The notes: generated from the letters alone by a model not told the origin. DNA of 64,000 bases from Heterobilharzia americana (GCA_944470555.2 OX104129.1:45541998-45605997); one strand, 5' to 3'. Positions 1-13,900 are shown, counted from the first letter of the stretch. Numbers and translations: made by a program.

Positions 1-43
1 CTGCTGAGGAGTCCCATACTGGGGCGAAACAGTTGTCCAGTGC
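1..43 (+). ncRNA. hammerhead-ribozyme-like motif with intact core
   Basis: The core CTGAGGA (4-10) fits the hammerhead rule CUGANGA. Stem II pairs 11-14 with 22-25 (GTCC/GGGC, one G-T wobble). GAAA is at 26-29. Stem III pairs 29-31 with 34-36 around a two-base loop, the minimal form seen in schistosome hammerheads. The cleavage triplet GTC ends at 37. Stem I starts 1-3/38-40 and should continue left of the window. All core positions visible agree with the consensus; activity is untested. Confidence 0.6.
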
Positions 44-110
44 TCCCTGGTTTCCAGCAGTTCTGCAAATGGCGTCAGTCCATGATGAATACTACCTTAA
101 GAATAATAGA
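1..110 (+). repeat. right end of a hammerhead-bearing palindromic element (truncated by window start)
   Basis: The stretch matches the right arms of the elements at 27415-27530 and 35080-35190: GAGTCCCATACT, GAAACAG, GTCCAGTGCTCC, then GTCAGTCCATGATGAAT at the outer edge. Its left part is outside the window. It contains the best-kept hammerhead core in the window (separate entry). Confidence 0.75.
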
Positions 111-1523
111 CGTCATGCTGCTTTTCTAAGCAATTAAAATTCTTAGTTAATGTTTGAATTCCAAGTTTTCGTGTCTTTATTGGTCAAAAAGCATTCATCA
201 GCCGACTATTTAAGATAAAAAAAAGAACAATGTCAGCTGGTATTTTTTAAAGGTGGTTGACAAATTTCAGGGCTACAATTATGTGTACTTTATTTCAAAT
301 AGACTGAATGGTGTATCAGGTATCAAATCTGACTACTAGGTAGATATAAATAAATCAATATTTTATTCTCACATAAGTAATTTAACATGACAGAAGCCAG
401 TTTACAGGCATCATCACATTGATATATGTTGAAAAATGTACAAGATTTTAAGGGTCTTGAATAGTACAGAGGGGAGGCCGTTAAACTATAGAAAACATTA
501 GAAAATCGCGGTTATGAGACAAAGAAGAAAATACCTTTTTACAGCATATTCAAATCGTCAAAGTGAAGATAATAAAAATTCTTATTCTCATATAATGGGT
601 TTAATATGAGTGATACCAGCTTACAAGCACCGTCAGATCGATAATTCATGAAAGTTTGGAAAATAGTATTTGTATTATATAATTCACATATTAAGTTATT
701 GATGTGCATACCCTTATTAAAACTTGTTGCAACTCATGAGACGGGCATGGACTTTTATCTGCCATTACACAGATAGGTTCCACTACCAATAACAGAAACG
801 CGCAATGTTCGAAGTTTGTGTTATAGCCAGCCGACATTGTTGGTCCACCTGCATAGTTTGCTATTTAGTAGTATAACCGTCCATTCATAGAAAGTTCTTC
901 GGTTTTTAGCTTTGCTAACCACGACGAACCAATTTGTACTATCAGAAGTATCAGTAAATATCCACAGTTATATAACCAAGGTGAGTGAGTGTCTAAATCA
1001 ATGCATTTCCAGTTCACCATGTTGTTTAAAGGCAGTATACATTAATTCCACTGGGAATACTTGTAGTAGTAGATGGAAATACGCGTTGAAACGTTTAATA
1101 GTCCAAATGGCAGCAGTTATACATAGGGTTCAGGCATCTTTCATATTAGCGTAAGCAGCAACATTCGAGAAGTGAATTTGATGCATGGTAACTTTTACTT
1201 GAAAAGATCACTTGATACACAAATACAGCCTATATCTAATGTCAACCTTTTACTCAGCTCCCAATATTTGCCATACTATACGACTAAATCTTGATCATAG
1301 TTTATATAAAGAGGACGTGTAGTTTAGAACAACTGCAGGTAAGTCGCGCTCCGAGCCAATAGGTAAATTGTTCTCTCATCTAATCGTTTGTTCAGAATAT
1401 TTGTGCCACAATGACTACTGGAAAAGTTCAGACGGTTCGTCATAACTTATGCTGTGGGGTTCTCATACAACACAGAATGATTAAAACATGTATGTTGGCA
1501 CTTAGCAAATTTTGTTAACTTAC
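111..1523 (-). other. intron sequence, nothing further recognised
   Basis: AT-rich intron sequence past the last visible donor. I see no coding homology, RNA gene or clear repeat; the short open frame at 912-1154 has no recognisable features. Confidence 0.5.
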
Positions 1524-1971
1524 CGGTTGGTACCGGCTCTTATCCATGTATCACCGGGCATTTCACATCTTTCGATGATATATTGAGAAATATAGCCAGT
1601 CCCAACAGGCATACTCCAAGACAACAGGGCTGATCCATCAGCTACTCCTTCCACCTTCAAATTAATTGGAGGTGGTGGCCGGTCGTTTATTCGTAATTCA
1701 ATAGTAGCTGCATCCGATCCCATTTCGTTCTCCAGTGTTATTTCTAATTTTCCAGAAAATTCTTCACCTACATTTTCTAAATTGATTATGGCATAACGAT
1801 CTTTTAAAACGGTGTTGACGTTCTTTCCTTCTTTTATATCCTTTCCATTTAGTGTCCATCTGGCCTTCGGTTTAGGGAATCCTGTAAATGGTACTTTGAT
1901 TGCGATTGAATCACCACGTTCCCATTCAGTAGGTTCTTGCCAACGACTTGGCAAGTGTATTTGTGGTTTTG
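1524..1971 (-). CDS. exon 29: Ig domain plus start of Fn3 (last exon in window)
   Basis: A 448-nt exon starts KPQIHLPSRWQEPTEWERGD and carries an Ig (I-K-V-P-F-T-G-F-P-K-P-K-A-R-W; G-K-L-E-I-T-L-E-N-E-M-G), then RPPPPINLKVEGVADGSALL, S-W-S-M-P and QYIIERCEMPGDTW of an Fn3. It ends in phase 2 at GTAAGT, so the Fn3 must be completed left of the window. Ig-Ig-Fn3 here mirrors the stretch before the kinase in titin and twitchin (family knowledge); the kinase itself is not visible. Confidence 0.92.
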
Positions 1972-4900
1972 CTGAAACATGAAATTTTAGGTATAAGATA
2001 AGGATTGTGAGTCTTTAACTTTTGAAGGTACTCACTTCAAGTATAAAACCACTTTTTGTCTAGTAACATTGAAAACAATAAGTAAAAACCCTGTCATGAA
2101 GCTTGAATGCAGCGCATAGAAATTGTTTCACTTATTCCATCGGATTCACTACAGTCTGCTTACACACATACGGAGCAATTTTTCTGCTGTCAAAAACTAA
2201 GAAGCAAATTTATTTGACCTAAAGAATCCCATTAAATATTTTATCCTGGAAACTCTTCACGAAGAGTTATAATCTGACGGCTTGTTTTCACACCATTTTA
2301 TGGATTTTACCGAATTAGATTTCTCTAAAATTCTATTACTCATTTTTCTTACACGCTGAATGACTCCTAAGGCCATCTAAACAACTACTGAAGTAACGAA
2401 TTAAAATTCTTCATTTTATTAGGTAAACCACCATTTCAGCCGAAATAACGAAGACGAATCGATTGCTAAGATAGCCTCTCTAGTTACGTATGCAATAATC
2501 TCTTCATTTTCACCACTATTAATGTCAGTCTTTTCCTACAAACTAACATAAGTGTGACACGAGGCTATTATATGTTTGCAAGATTAGTATCCCAGTTTTG
2601 AATTTCCTCTTTCAAGTTGTTACGTTATTAAAGACAACACTTCCCTTCTTGACTATCGTGCTACTATATGGACCTGTTCAGAAATTTATCTGTTGTTCAT
2701 TTTTTCACCATTTCATATTTTAAAGGAGAGCTTGTATGGTCTAGTTACCCTTTTAACTGTAGTTAAAATCTTTGTTACTGAAATGATCTATCATATAATT
2801 AATCGCGTTAAACAATTGAAGTGGCGTAGAATTAAAATGAACTCAATTTGCTGAAGTGTAGGATTGAAAAAGGAAACCGAAGTTCGAAACACCCAGCTTC
2901 TACATTAAGAATGTTGAAATACCTCGATAGTAATTACCGATGGAAGTTTCAAACTTGTTTTTAATTAATCTGTAGCATCATAAAAAATTCTAGACGGTGC
3001 GTCATTCTAAGTTTTATTAAAATAACTTATGCAAAAAACTTTTCAGAACACATTAGAAAGTTTATTCATTTTTCGTATTCTTTTAGGATTTAAATAAATC
3101 TTTGGTATTCGGTCATCACGTTATCTGTAAACATCAGTACATTCTAGGTAAGTTTTTTCAAGTGTTTTGGCTAGTCATTGAGGTTAACAACGCTTTGACA
3201 CTTATACGGATTTATGTAATCCTGTAGCTGAAGTTAGTTAAGTGAACCAATTCTTCACCAAAATATTTTTGTTCTAATTCCAAGAATATATGATTCCGAT
3301 ATGTTTGGTACTGCCTTGCTTTTGATTTCTATACGGATGGAAAAGACAGTAAAAGGCCTATAGCTGAGTGATTTTTACTAGTTACTACAAAATACACTGA
3401 TCATTTTGACAACTAGATGCACGTAGCACATTACTGTGGTCTACAAACTATACTTATTTTAAATAAGGTATTCTAATATTCTCTGCTTTTCCCATAAGCT
3501 TTCTGTGAAAAATGACCATTACTATCCATCTCGATAAAAGGTAATTCATAAATTTTGAGCAATGAATCCAAAGGTTGGTAAAATGAAGGTATAGCACTAG
3601 TATATGAAGTCACTGACAGTTCTTCAGAATCTTGTAGCATACTATATAACTGTGATGTTTGGGACGTTAGAAACTGACAACTGGAGATCCTCTTTGATAT
3701 GTGTCGAGACAGATAATAGTGATGCCAATTTACTCACCGATTACCCATGTCAAAGCATTCAGAAACATATTACTTTAGACGTACTTGTCTCCTTTCATCT
3801 CTATAATTCAAGGCTTTTTGCAGCCACATAATCAGGGGATTGTTAGTGAAACAAAAGCTTAGGTTGTGACACGTTTACAAAGTGAGGCCCGAGATTCGGG
3901 CAGTAACCAGTTAATAATTTCATTCTACTAATTTGGAGATATTTATCAAACTGTAATATCAATCAAAGATGTGCAATTATAAGTTCATCATTACACTGGC
4001 TGTCTAGCTAGGTTTTCTACACAAATCACTTATATGCTCTCTCAGATGACAAGAAAGAGAATTTATTCATTGCTGTCATATATACATATAACTATTGTAT
4101 ATGAAATCGTTTAAAAGTAGTGCAAGCATGGGGAACAAAGACAAACTTAATTCAGGTTTAAAAATGATAATTTAGTGCCTCATAAATATTAGTCAGTGAA
4201 CAGATTTTGCTTTAAAAAAACTGACTCTCGCAAAAAGGGAGTATCATATAGATAATGACCAAATAAACTATGCTATGCTCGTCACTTATTTCGGTTCAGC
4301 TTCTAATATGAATTAAGCTTGAAATCAATGAAGCTTTCTTACATTTGACAGACAAAGGAGCTCGACTGACTTTGGAGCCACCTCGATTTGAAACTTTAAC
4401 ACTGTACTCTTCAGCATCTTCAAGACCACAGTTGCGAATTGTCAAGAAATGTACACGTCCTTCTTTCGTCATTTCGATACGATGTGATTCAACTAGATCA
4501 TGAGGACCTTTCGACCATATAATATCATAATTTGATGAACAGTCAACTTCAACTTCGAACACAGCATCACGACCTTCATTCACAAGTTGAGGTTTAAGAC
4601 CACTGACAAAAGTGGGCCGAGAAACAGCTTAACAGGAGAAACAGATAAGAAACAACAATGATAATATATCTCACATAGAAAACACTGCCCAAACATAAAA
4701 CATAACTGATAATTAAATAAACGACCACTATGTCTTCCGGAAATCTTCCTGTAATTCTCAATAACAATGGTGTTAATAGAACTAAAAATGTGTATGTGAT
4801 CTCCTTTATAAGTCACCTAGGTAAATAATGACCAACTTTTTTAAGTTTACAAGGCCTTTTACAAACAAAACAGAAAGGACCTATCTGGTTATTTCAGTGG

Positions 4901-7900
4901 TTGCTGTAGTGATCTTTAGAGTCACTCCCCTTAGTATGTATCACGTGACCTAATTCTTAATAATTTTATGGGCCTTCCTTATGACTCCTGAAATAGCCTC
5001 CTTTTCAGATATTATTATTATTATTATTATTAGTCCCTTGGGTTCCTAGTGGAACATAGGGCTTCAGTAGCACGCCTCCAGTGACCTCTGTTCTCCGAGA
5101 TCTTTTGAACCTGGTTCCACGACAGCCCACAACCTCTCATTTCCTCCTCGCATGACCTCCTCCATGTCACCCTCGGACGTCCAACTCGTCGCTTCCCATG
5201 GGGATTCCACTCGAGGGCCTGACGCGTGATGTCCTCAGTCGGCCTTCTCAGTGCATGGCCAATCCATCTCCACTTCTTCCTGCATATTTGTTGCGTGATA
5301 GGTTCTTGGTTGGTTCGTTCCCAGAGTTCCTTGTTGCTTATTTTTTCTGGCCATCTGATCTTCAGCAGCGAGCGTAAGCAGTTGTTGATGAATGTCTGTA
5401 GTTTATTGGAAATCCCTTTCGTGACGCGCCAAGTCTCTGAGCCATACAAGAGCACTGACTTGACGTTGGTGTTGAAAATCCGTATCTTGTTCCACATGCT
5501 GAGTGCGGAAGATCCCCACACTGGTTTCAGGCTAATGAACGCCTGTCTTGCTTTTCCGATTCTGACTTTGACGTCCTCGTCCGTCCCGCCTGTAGTTGAA
5601 ACAGTGCTTCCTAGATAAGTGAAGGAGGTTACTTCCTTCAAGTTTCTCCCGTTGACGGTGATTGGAGTTTGTTGTTGTTGTTGTTGATGGTGGTGGTGCG
5701 GTATCTTCATCACTTCTGTCTTCTCTATATTCACCTGAAGTCCCGTCTTAGCTGCCTCTTCTGTCAACTTGTTAGTTTTTGCCTGCAGATCTTCAAGTTT
5801 ATGTGACATTAGGCATAAGTCATCGGCGAAATCCAAGTCTTCTAGGTTCTTTTCCGTCGTCCAGTGTATCCCCCTCTTCTCGCTGCCTACTGTTTGCTGC
5901 ATGATCCAGTCCACCACAATAAGGAATATCATGGGGGATAGTAGGCAACCTTGTTTCACTCCTGTCTTCACTTCAAAGGCATCACTGAGCTTCCCATTGT
6001 GGATTACTTGGCATGTGGCATCTTCATATAGTTGTTGAATGAGGCGGATAAAGGTTTGCGGTACTCCGTAGTATTGAAGCAGTTTCCAAATTACTTCTCG
6101 GTCGACGCTGTCAAAGGCCTTCTCAAAGTCGATGAAGTTGAGGTATAGAGCTGATTGCCATTCTACGCTCTGTTCTATGATGATACGAAGCGTTGCAATT
6201 TGGTCAGCACATGATTTGTACTTCCTGAAGCCTGCCTGTTCCGGTCGCAGTTTTGAATCCAGTGCGTCTTTAAGCCTCTCCAGGATGATGCGGCTTAATA
6301 TTTTACTTGGGGTGGATAGGAGAGTGATTCCGCGCCAGTTCTTGCAAGCACTGAGGTCTCCCTTCTTCGGCAGTTTGACAAGGTAACCCTTCTTCCAATC
6401 GACAGGTACCTTCTCTTCCCTCCACACCTTCTGCAATAGTGGTGTGAGCATGTCCGCTGTTGTCTCTGCATCTGTTCTCAGTGCTTCTGGCGGTATTCCA
6501 TCTGGTCCTGCTGCTTTCCCGCATTTCAGTAGCTTTATGGCGTTCAGGACTTCCATTTTCGTTGGGGGATTTATGTTCACTTGTAATTCAGCGGCTGCAG
6601 GTGGTATTTCTGGACGAAGTGCAGGTGGTGGTCGATTCAAGAGCTTCTTGAAGTGGTCGGCCCATCGTTTCCTCTGTTTCTCTTCTTTTGTAATTAAATT
6701 TCCTTCTTCATCTTTTATTGGTTTCATCTGTGTTGGTCTCTTCCCTGATAGCAACCTGGTTATTTGATACAATGTCGTCAGGTCTCTCTTACCTGCAGCC
6801 TGTTCTGCTTCACTTGCCAGTGTGTCGTAGAAGTGTCTTTTGTCTTTGCGTGCACTCTTCTTCACTTCTTTATCCAGTGTTTTATACATTGTGCTCAGTT
6901 CCTCTTGTCGTTGAGCATCCTTGCACTGGTTTATCTTCTGTTTCACCATCCTCCTCTCCTCTATCAGCTTCCAGGTATCCGTCGAGATCCATTCCTTGTC
7001 TTCTTTCTTCTTCCTTCCTAATACTGTTGTGCAGGTTTCTTTCCACATAGCTTTCAAAGACTTCCAGTGTTCTTCTACACAGGTTTCTTCAGGGATGTCC
7101 CTCGACGTCTCCCATTTTGTCTTGATGGCTGCTTTGAAGATCTCCTTTGTAGTTTCATCCTTCAGTTTCCGAGTGTTGTACTTGAATTGAGGTCTATCAC
7201 CAGCTTCCTTGAAGGCTTTCAACTTGATTTGGAAGGTTCCTTGCACTAGATAGTGGTCTGAACCTACATCTGCTCCTCTTCTTGACCTTGTGTTAAGTAG
7301 ACTGCGTCTCCATTTTCTTGAGATTGAGATAAAGTCGATTTGATTTTTAGTGTGTCCATCTGGTGAAGTCCATGTCGCTTTGTGAATATCCTTGTGCCTG
7401 AACACACTGCCTCCAATCACCAAATCGTTGAATGCGCAGAATTCTGCAAACAATTCTCCATTCTCATTCATTTCACCTAGCGCCTCTCGACCCATGGTTA
7501 GTTCTCTTCCCGTGTTGTCCCCTCCCAGTTTGGCATTCATGTCGCCCATTAGAATTTTGATATCGCCAACTGACGTCTTGTCCAGTGTTGACTGAAGTTG
7601 TCTGTAGAATTCCTCCTTTTTCTCTTGCTCTGCATTATTTGTAGGTGCATAACATTGTATGATTGTGACCTTTCTTCCTTTTGAGTTGAATCTTGCTGTC
7701 ATGATCCTGGAGGAGATTGGTTCCCACTGCATGAGAGCCTTCGATGCTCTTGAGGACATCATGATAGCCACTCCCTCAGTGTGCTCGTGGTTGGCGTCTG
7801 GGTGACCAGAGTAGATTATTGATTCTCCAGTTGACAGTTTGGAGAGTCCACTCCCATTCCATCTGCTCTCGCAAATCCCAAGCACTTCGATGTTATACCT

Positions 7901-10900
7901 TCTCATCTCCTTTGCAATCTGGGCTGCCTTACTGGGTTCAAACATCGTGCGGACATTCCATGTCCCCACGTTTACTTTCGCTTTCATCGAGAGAAGACAC
8001 ATCGGCCAATTGGCTTCCCGAAGGCTTTCACCAACTGGCGTCATTTCGCCTCTCCGATTCCAGCGGGGAATAAGTTTGTTTTCATTTTTTATATTTTGTT
8101 TGTGCTTTGAAGTTTCTTTAGCGGTTAGATTTGTTTTACGGGGTAGGGTTGCTAGCCCTATGCCCAACCTTCCCTCTTTACCCGGGCTTAGGACCGGCTA
8201 GTAACTAGTAAACTAGTTAACCAGGCGAGGTTCCTTTTCAGATAACTGACTGATTATTTCAGCAATCCTCAAATGACCTTTAGAGCAAATCCTACGTTGC
8301 TTGCATTTCTAAATGAACATATCACCAAGCTAACACATGGTTAAAACATCATACATGGATGATTCACACCAGGATTAGTCTCATGATTTGTCCTTCTAAT
8401 CATGGTTTGGCAGAAGATAATATTTGCTCTTATTATCCTAAGTAAATAATAGTGATGTGACTATTTACAAATATACTTCAGTTGCAGGCTCGCAATGTAA
8501 AATAATTCGCAAAAGTGAGTTGAGGATAGTCATTGAATTTCGTTAACATACAGTTATTTCAGGGAACAGTAAGTCTTATAAAGATGAAATGAGAGGTCAT
8601 CACAGCTTTTAAACTGGTCTATATAGTAATACTATAAAATTTGTTTTTGGCGAACATATGTAGAAATAAATAAAGCATTCCGACAAAATGTCAGTGTTAA
8701 TAAGTTTTCCTTGACCATTCCAGTAGAATGAAAATTCTAGCTCTTGTTTTTAGTTACCTTTTTTGTGAACGCAGATGTTGTGTCAGACTTTCACAACGCA
8801 AGGTTAAACTTTCATTTGCGTTCATATAGACCAGACCTCAGTCAGGCTTTTATACCATGCCAATATATAAATGAGATGAAACTAGAAAGTCGGAAAAGGT
8901 CAGTCCCTATCAGGTTATTCATAGCTTTTTGGTAAATCTCTGACTGAAATTTGTTATGCTGCAAACTTCCAAAAGGTGCCAAATACTAAGTATTCTTTGG
9001 TGTGCAGAAAATCAGGAGGGCTATTTACAAAAAAGTCTCCTCTTATTGCTACAAACAAAAAATTCAATATACTCATTTCTGCCAATCCTCCAGGATGGAG
9101 GAGCTACTCATTCATTTATTGTAGAAACAGCTATGCGTAGTAAACTAATTCACTCTTCATTAGATTACAACAGACCTGTTCAGTCACTAAATTTGATGAA
9201 CAATTTTACAAAAACTAGATGCATACATAAATATTGGTATATAAAGGGTGGTTTAGCTCAGACGTTTTCCGTAGCCGTTGTAAGTTACCATTTCCCATTA
9301 TCATTTCTTTACTTCGTGAACCGCTTTTGGTTTATTCTGGTTAAGGTCTGAACTGTCAGTCATTGTCGCATCTAATTAACTAATTAGAAAATTTTAAACC
9401 TTTTCCAATAGAGGATGTTGTGACCCATAAATTCGCTCAGAAATCACAGAACTCAACGTTTACTAATTCTTCAGCACATACCTATCGTGCGTTTATCTGA
9501 AATAGTCATAGTTTAGTAAACTGGTTTTTCTGTAATGCGGTGATGACTCACGTTATTATGAAAATCTCCATTGCTGAAGGAAACGAACAAACAGTTTCTT
9601 AGTAGATGAAACATGTTTCCCAGTTCTACCAAATACATAACGGTGAAGAACATAAGTCTGCGAAACTTATGCCTAAATAGTAACAGCTTTATTTACACAA
9701 TCTGGGAAAACATGAGTCATTTCTAAGCTGGTACATGAATGTAAATCAATGAAATCAGTTGAAAACAGTCAAATGTATTTTTCATACCTTTAGGATCTTT
9801 AACACATACGGGTCGATCGATCACACTCGGTTCACTTTCACCCGCATCATTGACAGCCATAACACGAAACTCATAAGTTTTATCTTCAATTAAATTAGGA
9901 ACATTATAACTAAGTGTAAGTATAGGATTCGGAGTGATCCGTGACCAGTTCTGTGCACCAACTTCACGTTTTTCAACAACATAACCACGAATACGACCAC
10001 CACCGTCTGTTGAAGGTCTTGTCCATGAAAGATTAACAAAATCTCCGCCAACTTCGTTAGCAATTAATTGTCCTGGTTTCCCAGGCTTGTCTAAAAAAAT
10101 GAAATAAAGCCACTTATCAGCACTACTATTTATAGTCTGAAGATGTGAGTTAACACAAACGTTTTCACTTTTGCAGGTTTTCACTTCTTATTTTTGATTC
10201 TAGGAATTGCAGCAAGTGTACTGTGCTCAATCAACAGAGTTGATAACCTCTTACGTTTTAAGAGTTCGTAGGGTGTGATTTTGTGATTTATACATAATAT
10301 TCGTTTTGGAATACAATCTAATAAACCTTGAGTCGTAACTAAAAACTTTCCCGTAGTTTTATTTGCTATTTCTTACTATAATTATCCGTATTAAGGGGCA
10401 CGAACAATACTTTAAATCAAGACTACTAAGCATAAACATTTTTCTAGAACGCTGATCAGGTGAAAATATAGGGACTTCAAGATTACAACCAAGATCATCC
10501 AAGTTGATGAAGTGAATTCAATAAACAAGGATGGAATTGTATGATGATATCAATGTAAAGGAACTTGGCTTTAATGAATTTCAACATTATATCGCCTATC
10601 TATTTTAAGTAGCTACCACCTAAGACAGGTAAGTGTTGATAAGTAGATCCCTCACTCAATGGAAATGTGATACCTGAAGCTAGAAAACTTGTAACACAGC
10701 AAACCCTGATATCTTAGCTCACAAATTATCTTTCCATTGAACTCATTTATAAGACATGACCACCACCGAGATTATAGTATCCTTTCAGCAACATCGTATT
10801 TCGTTCGATTTATAGTCTTATCTTATAATTCAGGCAAAAGCGAACCAAATGAGTAGTCTAAAGACTAGTGGGTGAAGTTATAATGCAACTGGAACTTCTT

Positions 10901-13900
10901 TAAAATTAATGTAATAATTATCTAGAAAAAATGAAGTAGCAAGACATAATTTAGTTCATTTCAATTAAAAAGTAAAACGAAGAGACAGCACTCTATCTTT
11001 AGAAAGCAGAATATGTATAACTGCATTTGATAACATATGAAAGTTGTTCCTCAATTCATCACTAATGTCTGAAGTCATCGGTTGACCAGGCCTAAGAGAA
11101 AGCACACCAGTGTGGATTGCTTCTGTGAAACTGTCTTCAAATAAATGTGCCTCAATAAGAAAAGGGCTGCTAATTTAGTACGTACAGTTAAGACTTCCTT
11201 TGCATTTTTCAACCTTTTAGCTAATTTACAGCAGAACTGTAGTATAAACCGTCGGAATGAAGAAATCTGACCACTTACCGAACGGATATTTGGCAATCAC
11301 TTCATTAGGCACTTGTAACCAATCTCCCTGGCCACAGTCATTTACAGCGGTAACACGGAACAAATAATGCGCATTTTCCTGCAGACCTTGTACTTCGCAA
11401 GTAGGTTCTTTACAACCAGATGATACTGGGATCCAACGATCTTTGCCAACTTCTTGACGTTCAATAATATAGTGAGTGATTTTAGATCCTCCATCATCTT
11501 TTGGTGGCTTCCATGTTAATCGTGTACTGAAGGGTGTTGTATCTGAAACAACGATTGGACCTTGACATTCTCCTGGAGGAGCTGTAAGTGTCAAGAAAAT
11601 GGAATTTATATTATAGCCATTACAAACGATAAAATGTGCACACTTGGGTGACATTATTTTAACATTATTAATTTGTCTAACTCAATCAAAGGAAGTGAAT
11701 TTATGGAGTGAATTCATATTGCATAAGTTTAACTGTCGTCATTTAAAATGACCGAGAACTCTTTTTCCGGTTGGCTACAAAGTAATTATCATTATAAAAG
11801 GATACTGAGTTCTAGTAGCTACTCGTTAGCATAAAATGAATGTAAACAATCAAACATCACTCGAAACCTTCAGTTGTTCGGTAGTTATTTCAGATAAAGT
11901 TTTGCTGACTAACGAATTTTATGTGAATCATGTTATAAGTTAGACGAAAACCTGAATAGCATCAATAGTGCCAGCTCTTTAATCTACTGCAGAAGCCAGA
12001 AAACTCAATTACTAGCCAGATTACCATTGTACTGAGTGTTATGAACTTAAATGATAGCAGTTATAATAACTAGAGAATGTCTCCATATCAAATCATGAAA
12101 AGATATTGAAGAAAATGTAAAATTAGTTTAAAGATTCGTAGTTTTAAAGACATGAATATCACTTATTTATGGTGTCTCGGATATTCGTATACCTTATACC
12201 TAATTCAAGATTTACCTTCACAAAAAGTGGTTTATTTATGGTACAATCTGAAGAAGATATTACAAAATTTGCAAAACTATTGGTTTTGGCATCAAATTAG
12301 TGTTCATCAGTTTAAATTAATTTATCATCCCAACAGAAAACGATAGGAAGCATTGTAATTCGCAATAACAAAAGGACAAAAAAAAGGCACAGAATGACCT
12401 TGACAGTTTTATACTTATTGTTTATACATAAATATTTATGACCATAGAATTCAATTCTTATAATTACTTCTTGGTAGAAACCTAAGGAATGTTTGCCAAC
12501 TTCAAATACAGTTGCTCTAAGCAGATTTCTTCTGGTGAACAACTGTAAGTAATTCGCCTTATGTTGGTTGATTACCACATCGACAGATCAACAGCTTTTA
12601 TACACTTCTTTACAATAAGCAATACAATAAGCAATAAGTAACACAAGTAGACATACAGTTATACTGAATATTCAACACTTAAAAGTGGTAGTAACTCCGA
12701 ACGCTTATTAACTTGGAATTGTCAGTAATACCTATAATTTGCAGGTTATTAAATATGAGGTAAAAAATGAAGCAGAACTCCGTGAATGCAATGAATGATC
12801 ACTCTATAAATCACTGATAAACTACAATGGTTCATGTTGACATCTTCGGAGACCGAAAGGTTTTTCAACTGTCTTGTCAACAGAGTTCCGGTTTGAAATT
12901 CCTCAGTCATTATCTATCGCGAAGTGTAAACTCTGAGACATAAATGTCATGAACCAAACAAATATATCAGTGAATGGCATGAGAAGTCAAAAACTACTCA
13001 GTTTAATCTGTATAGTTCGCTAGCCGGCCACCTAGAACTTCGATCATCGAGTTACTAACCAAAAACGCAATTAAAACAGAAACTGATCAAATATTGGGGA
13101 AACATTACAGTGTGATCATAATGAATGGATGGTCACGCATCATGCAGTTACATGGCAGTTGGGCAAAGCCCTTGTTGACTGACTGAAAGCTTTTCCGTCA
13201 ATCTAAAGGTCGATGGTTCCGATCCAGCCTCCACTCAAGAATTTATTTCCTCTTCAGTTTTCACTTTGTATCACATAACTAATATTTTAAACAGCAAGTC
13301 TCTTTATAGTAATTTACTTGGTTGTTGTTAGCAGAGGAATTCGGGACTCTCATTTCGAACTGTTTGACCTCTATTGATATGTGAGCCCCTAGCGGATGCC
13401 TCGATATTACCCAAATATTAATTATGGCAATTTACTTGGTTGTGGTTTCCAAATAGGACGAAACGTGCGTCTTGGATTCCTCTGCTAGCCTCAACCAAGT
13501 AAATTACCATGGTTAATATTCAGGTAATATGAAGGCACCCGCATAGGAGCCACATGCCAGTAGAGGCCAAACAATTCGATTCGGCAAATTACAAGCATAT
13601 CAATAAAAAGTAAGAAGTTTCTTTGTTATGAAACACAGTTGTAGTGCTTCTCCCATTCAGATGGAAAATATTCAGCGAGTCAAGATGATGTAATAGAAGC
13701 AGCGTGATCTATGTAAGAATGTCGATTTCATTTGGAAGTAGAATAAATTTATACTTTCGTCTGAACAAAACAAACCTACTAATTTGATTTATATACATTA
13801 TGCTATCGACAACAATAATAAACATCATACATACTGAAACAGAAACAAATGATTTTAATTATTTGAATTAATTGAGATTATTTGTTTGAAAAGTATTTAC

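Noticed and set aside
912..1154. Plus-strand 80-codon open frame
   Set aside because: No family features, no codon bias visible, and it lies in intron sequence.
5226..8201. Many plus-strand open frames across the RTE element
   Set aside because: They are antisense shadows of the long reverse transcriptase frame on the minus strand.
8090..8231. HDV-like ribozyme at the 5' end of the RTE element
   Set aside because: Some RTE and R2 elements carry one, but I could not fold a convincing double pseudoknot by eye, and the GC-rich stretch is part of the start of the ORF.
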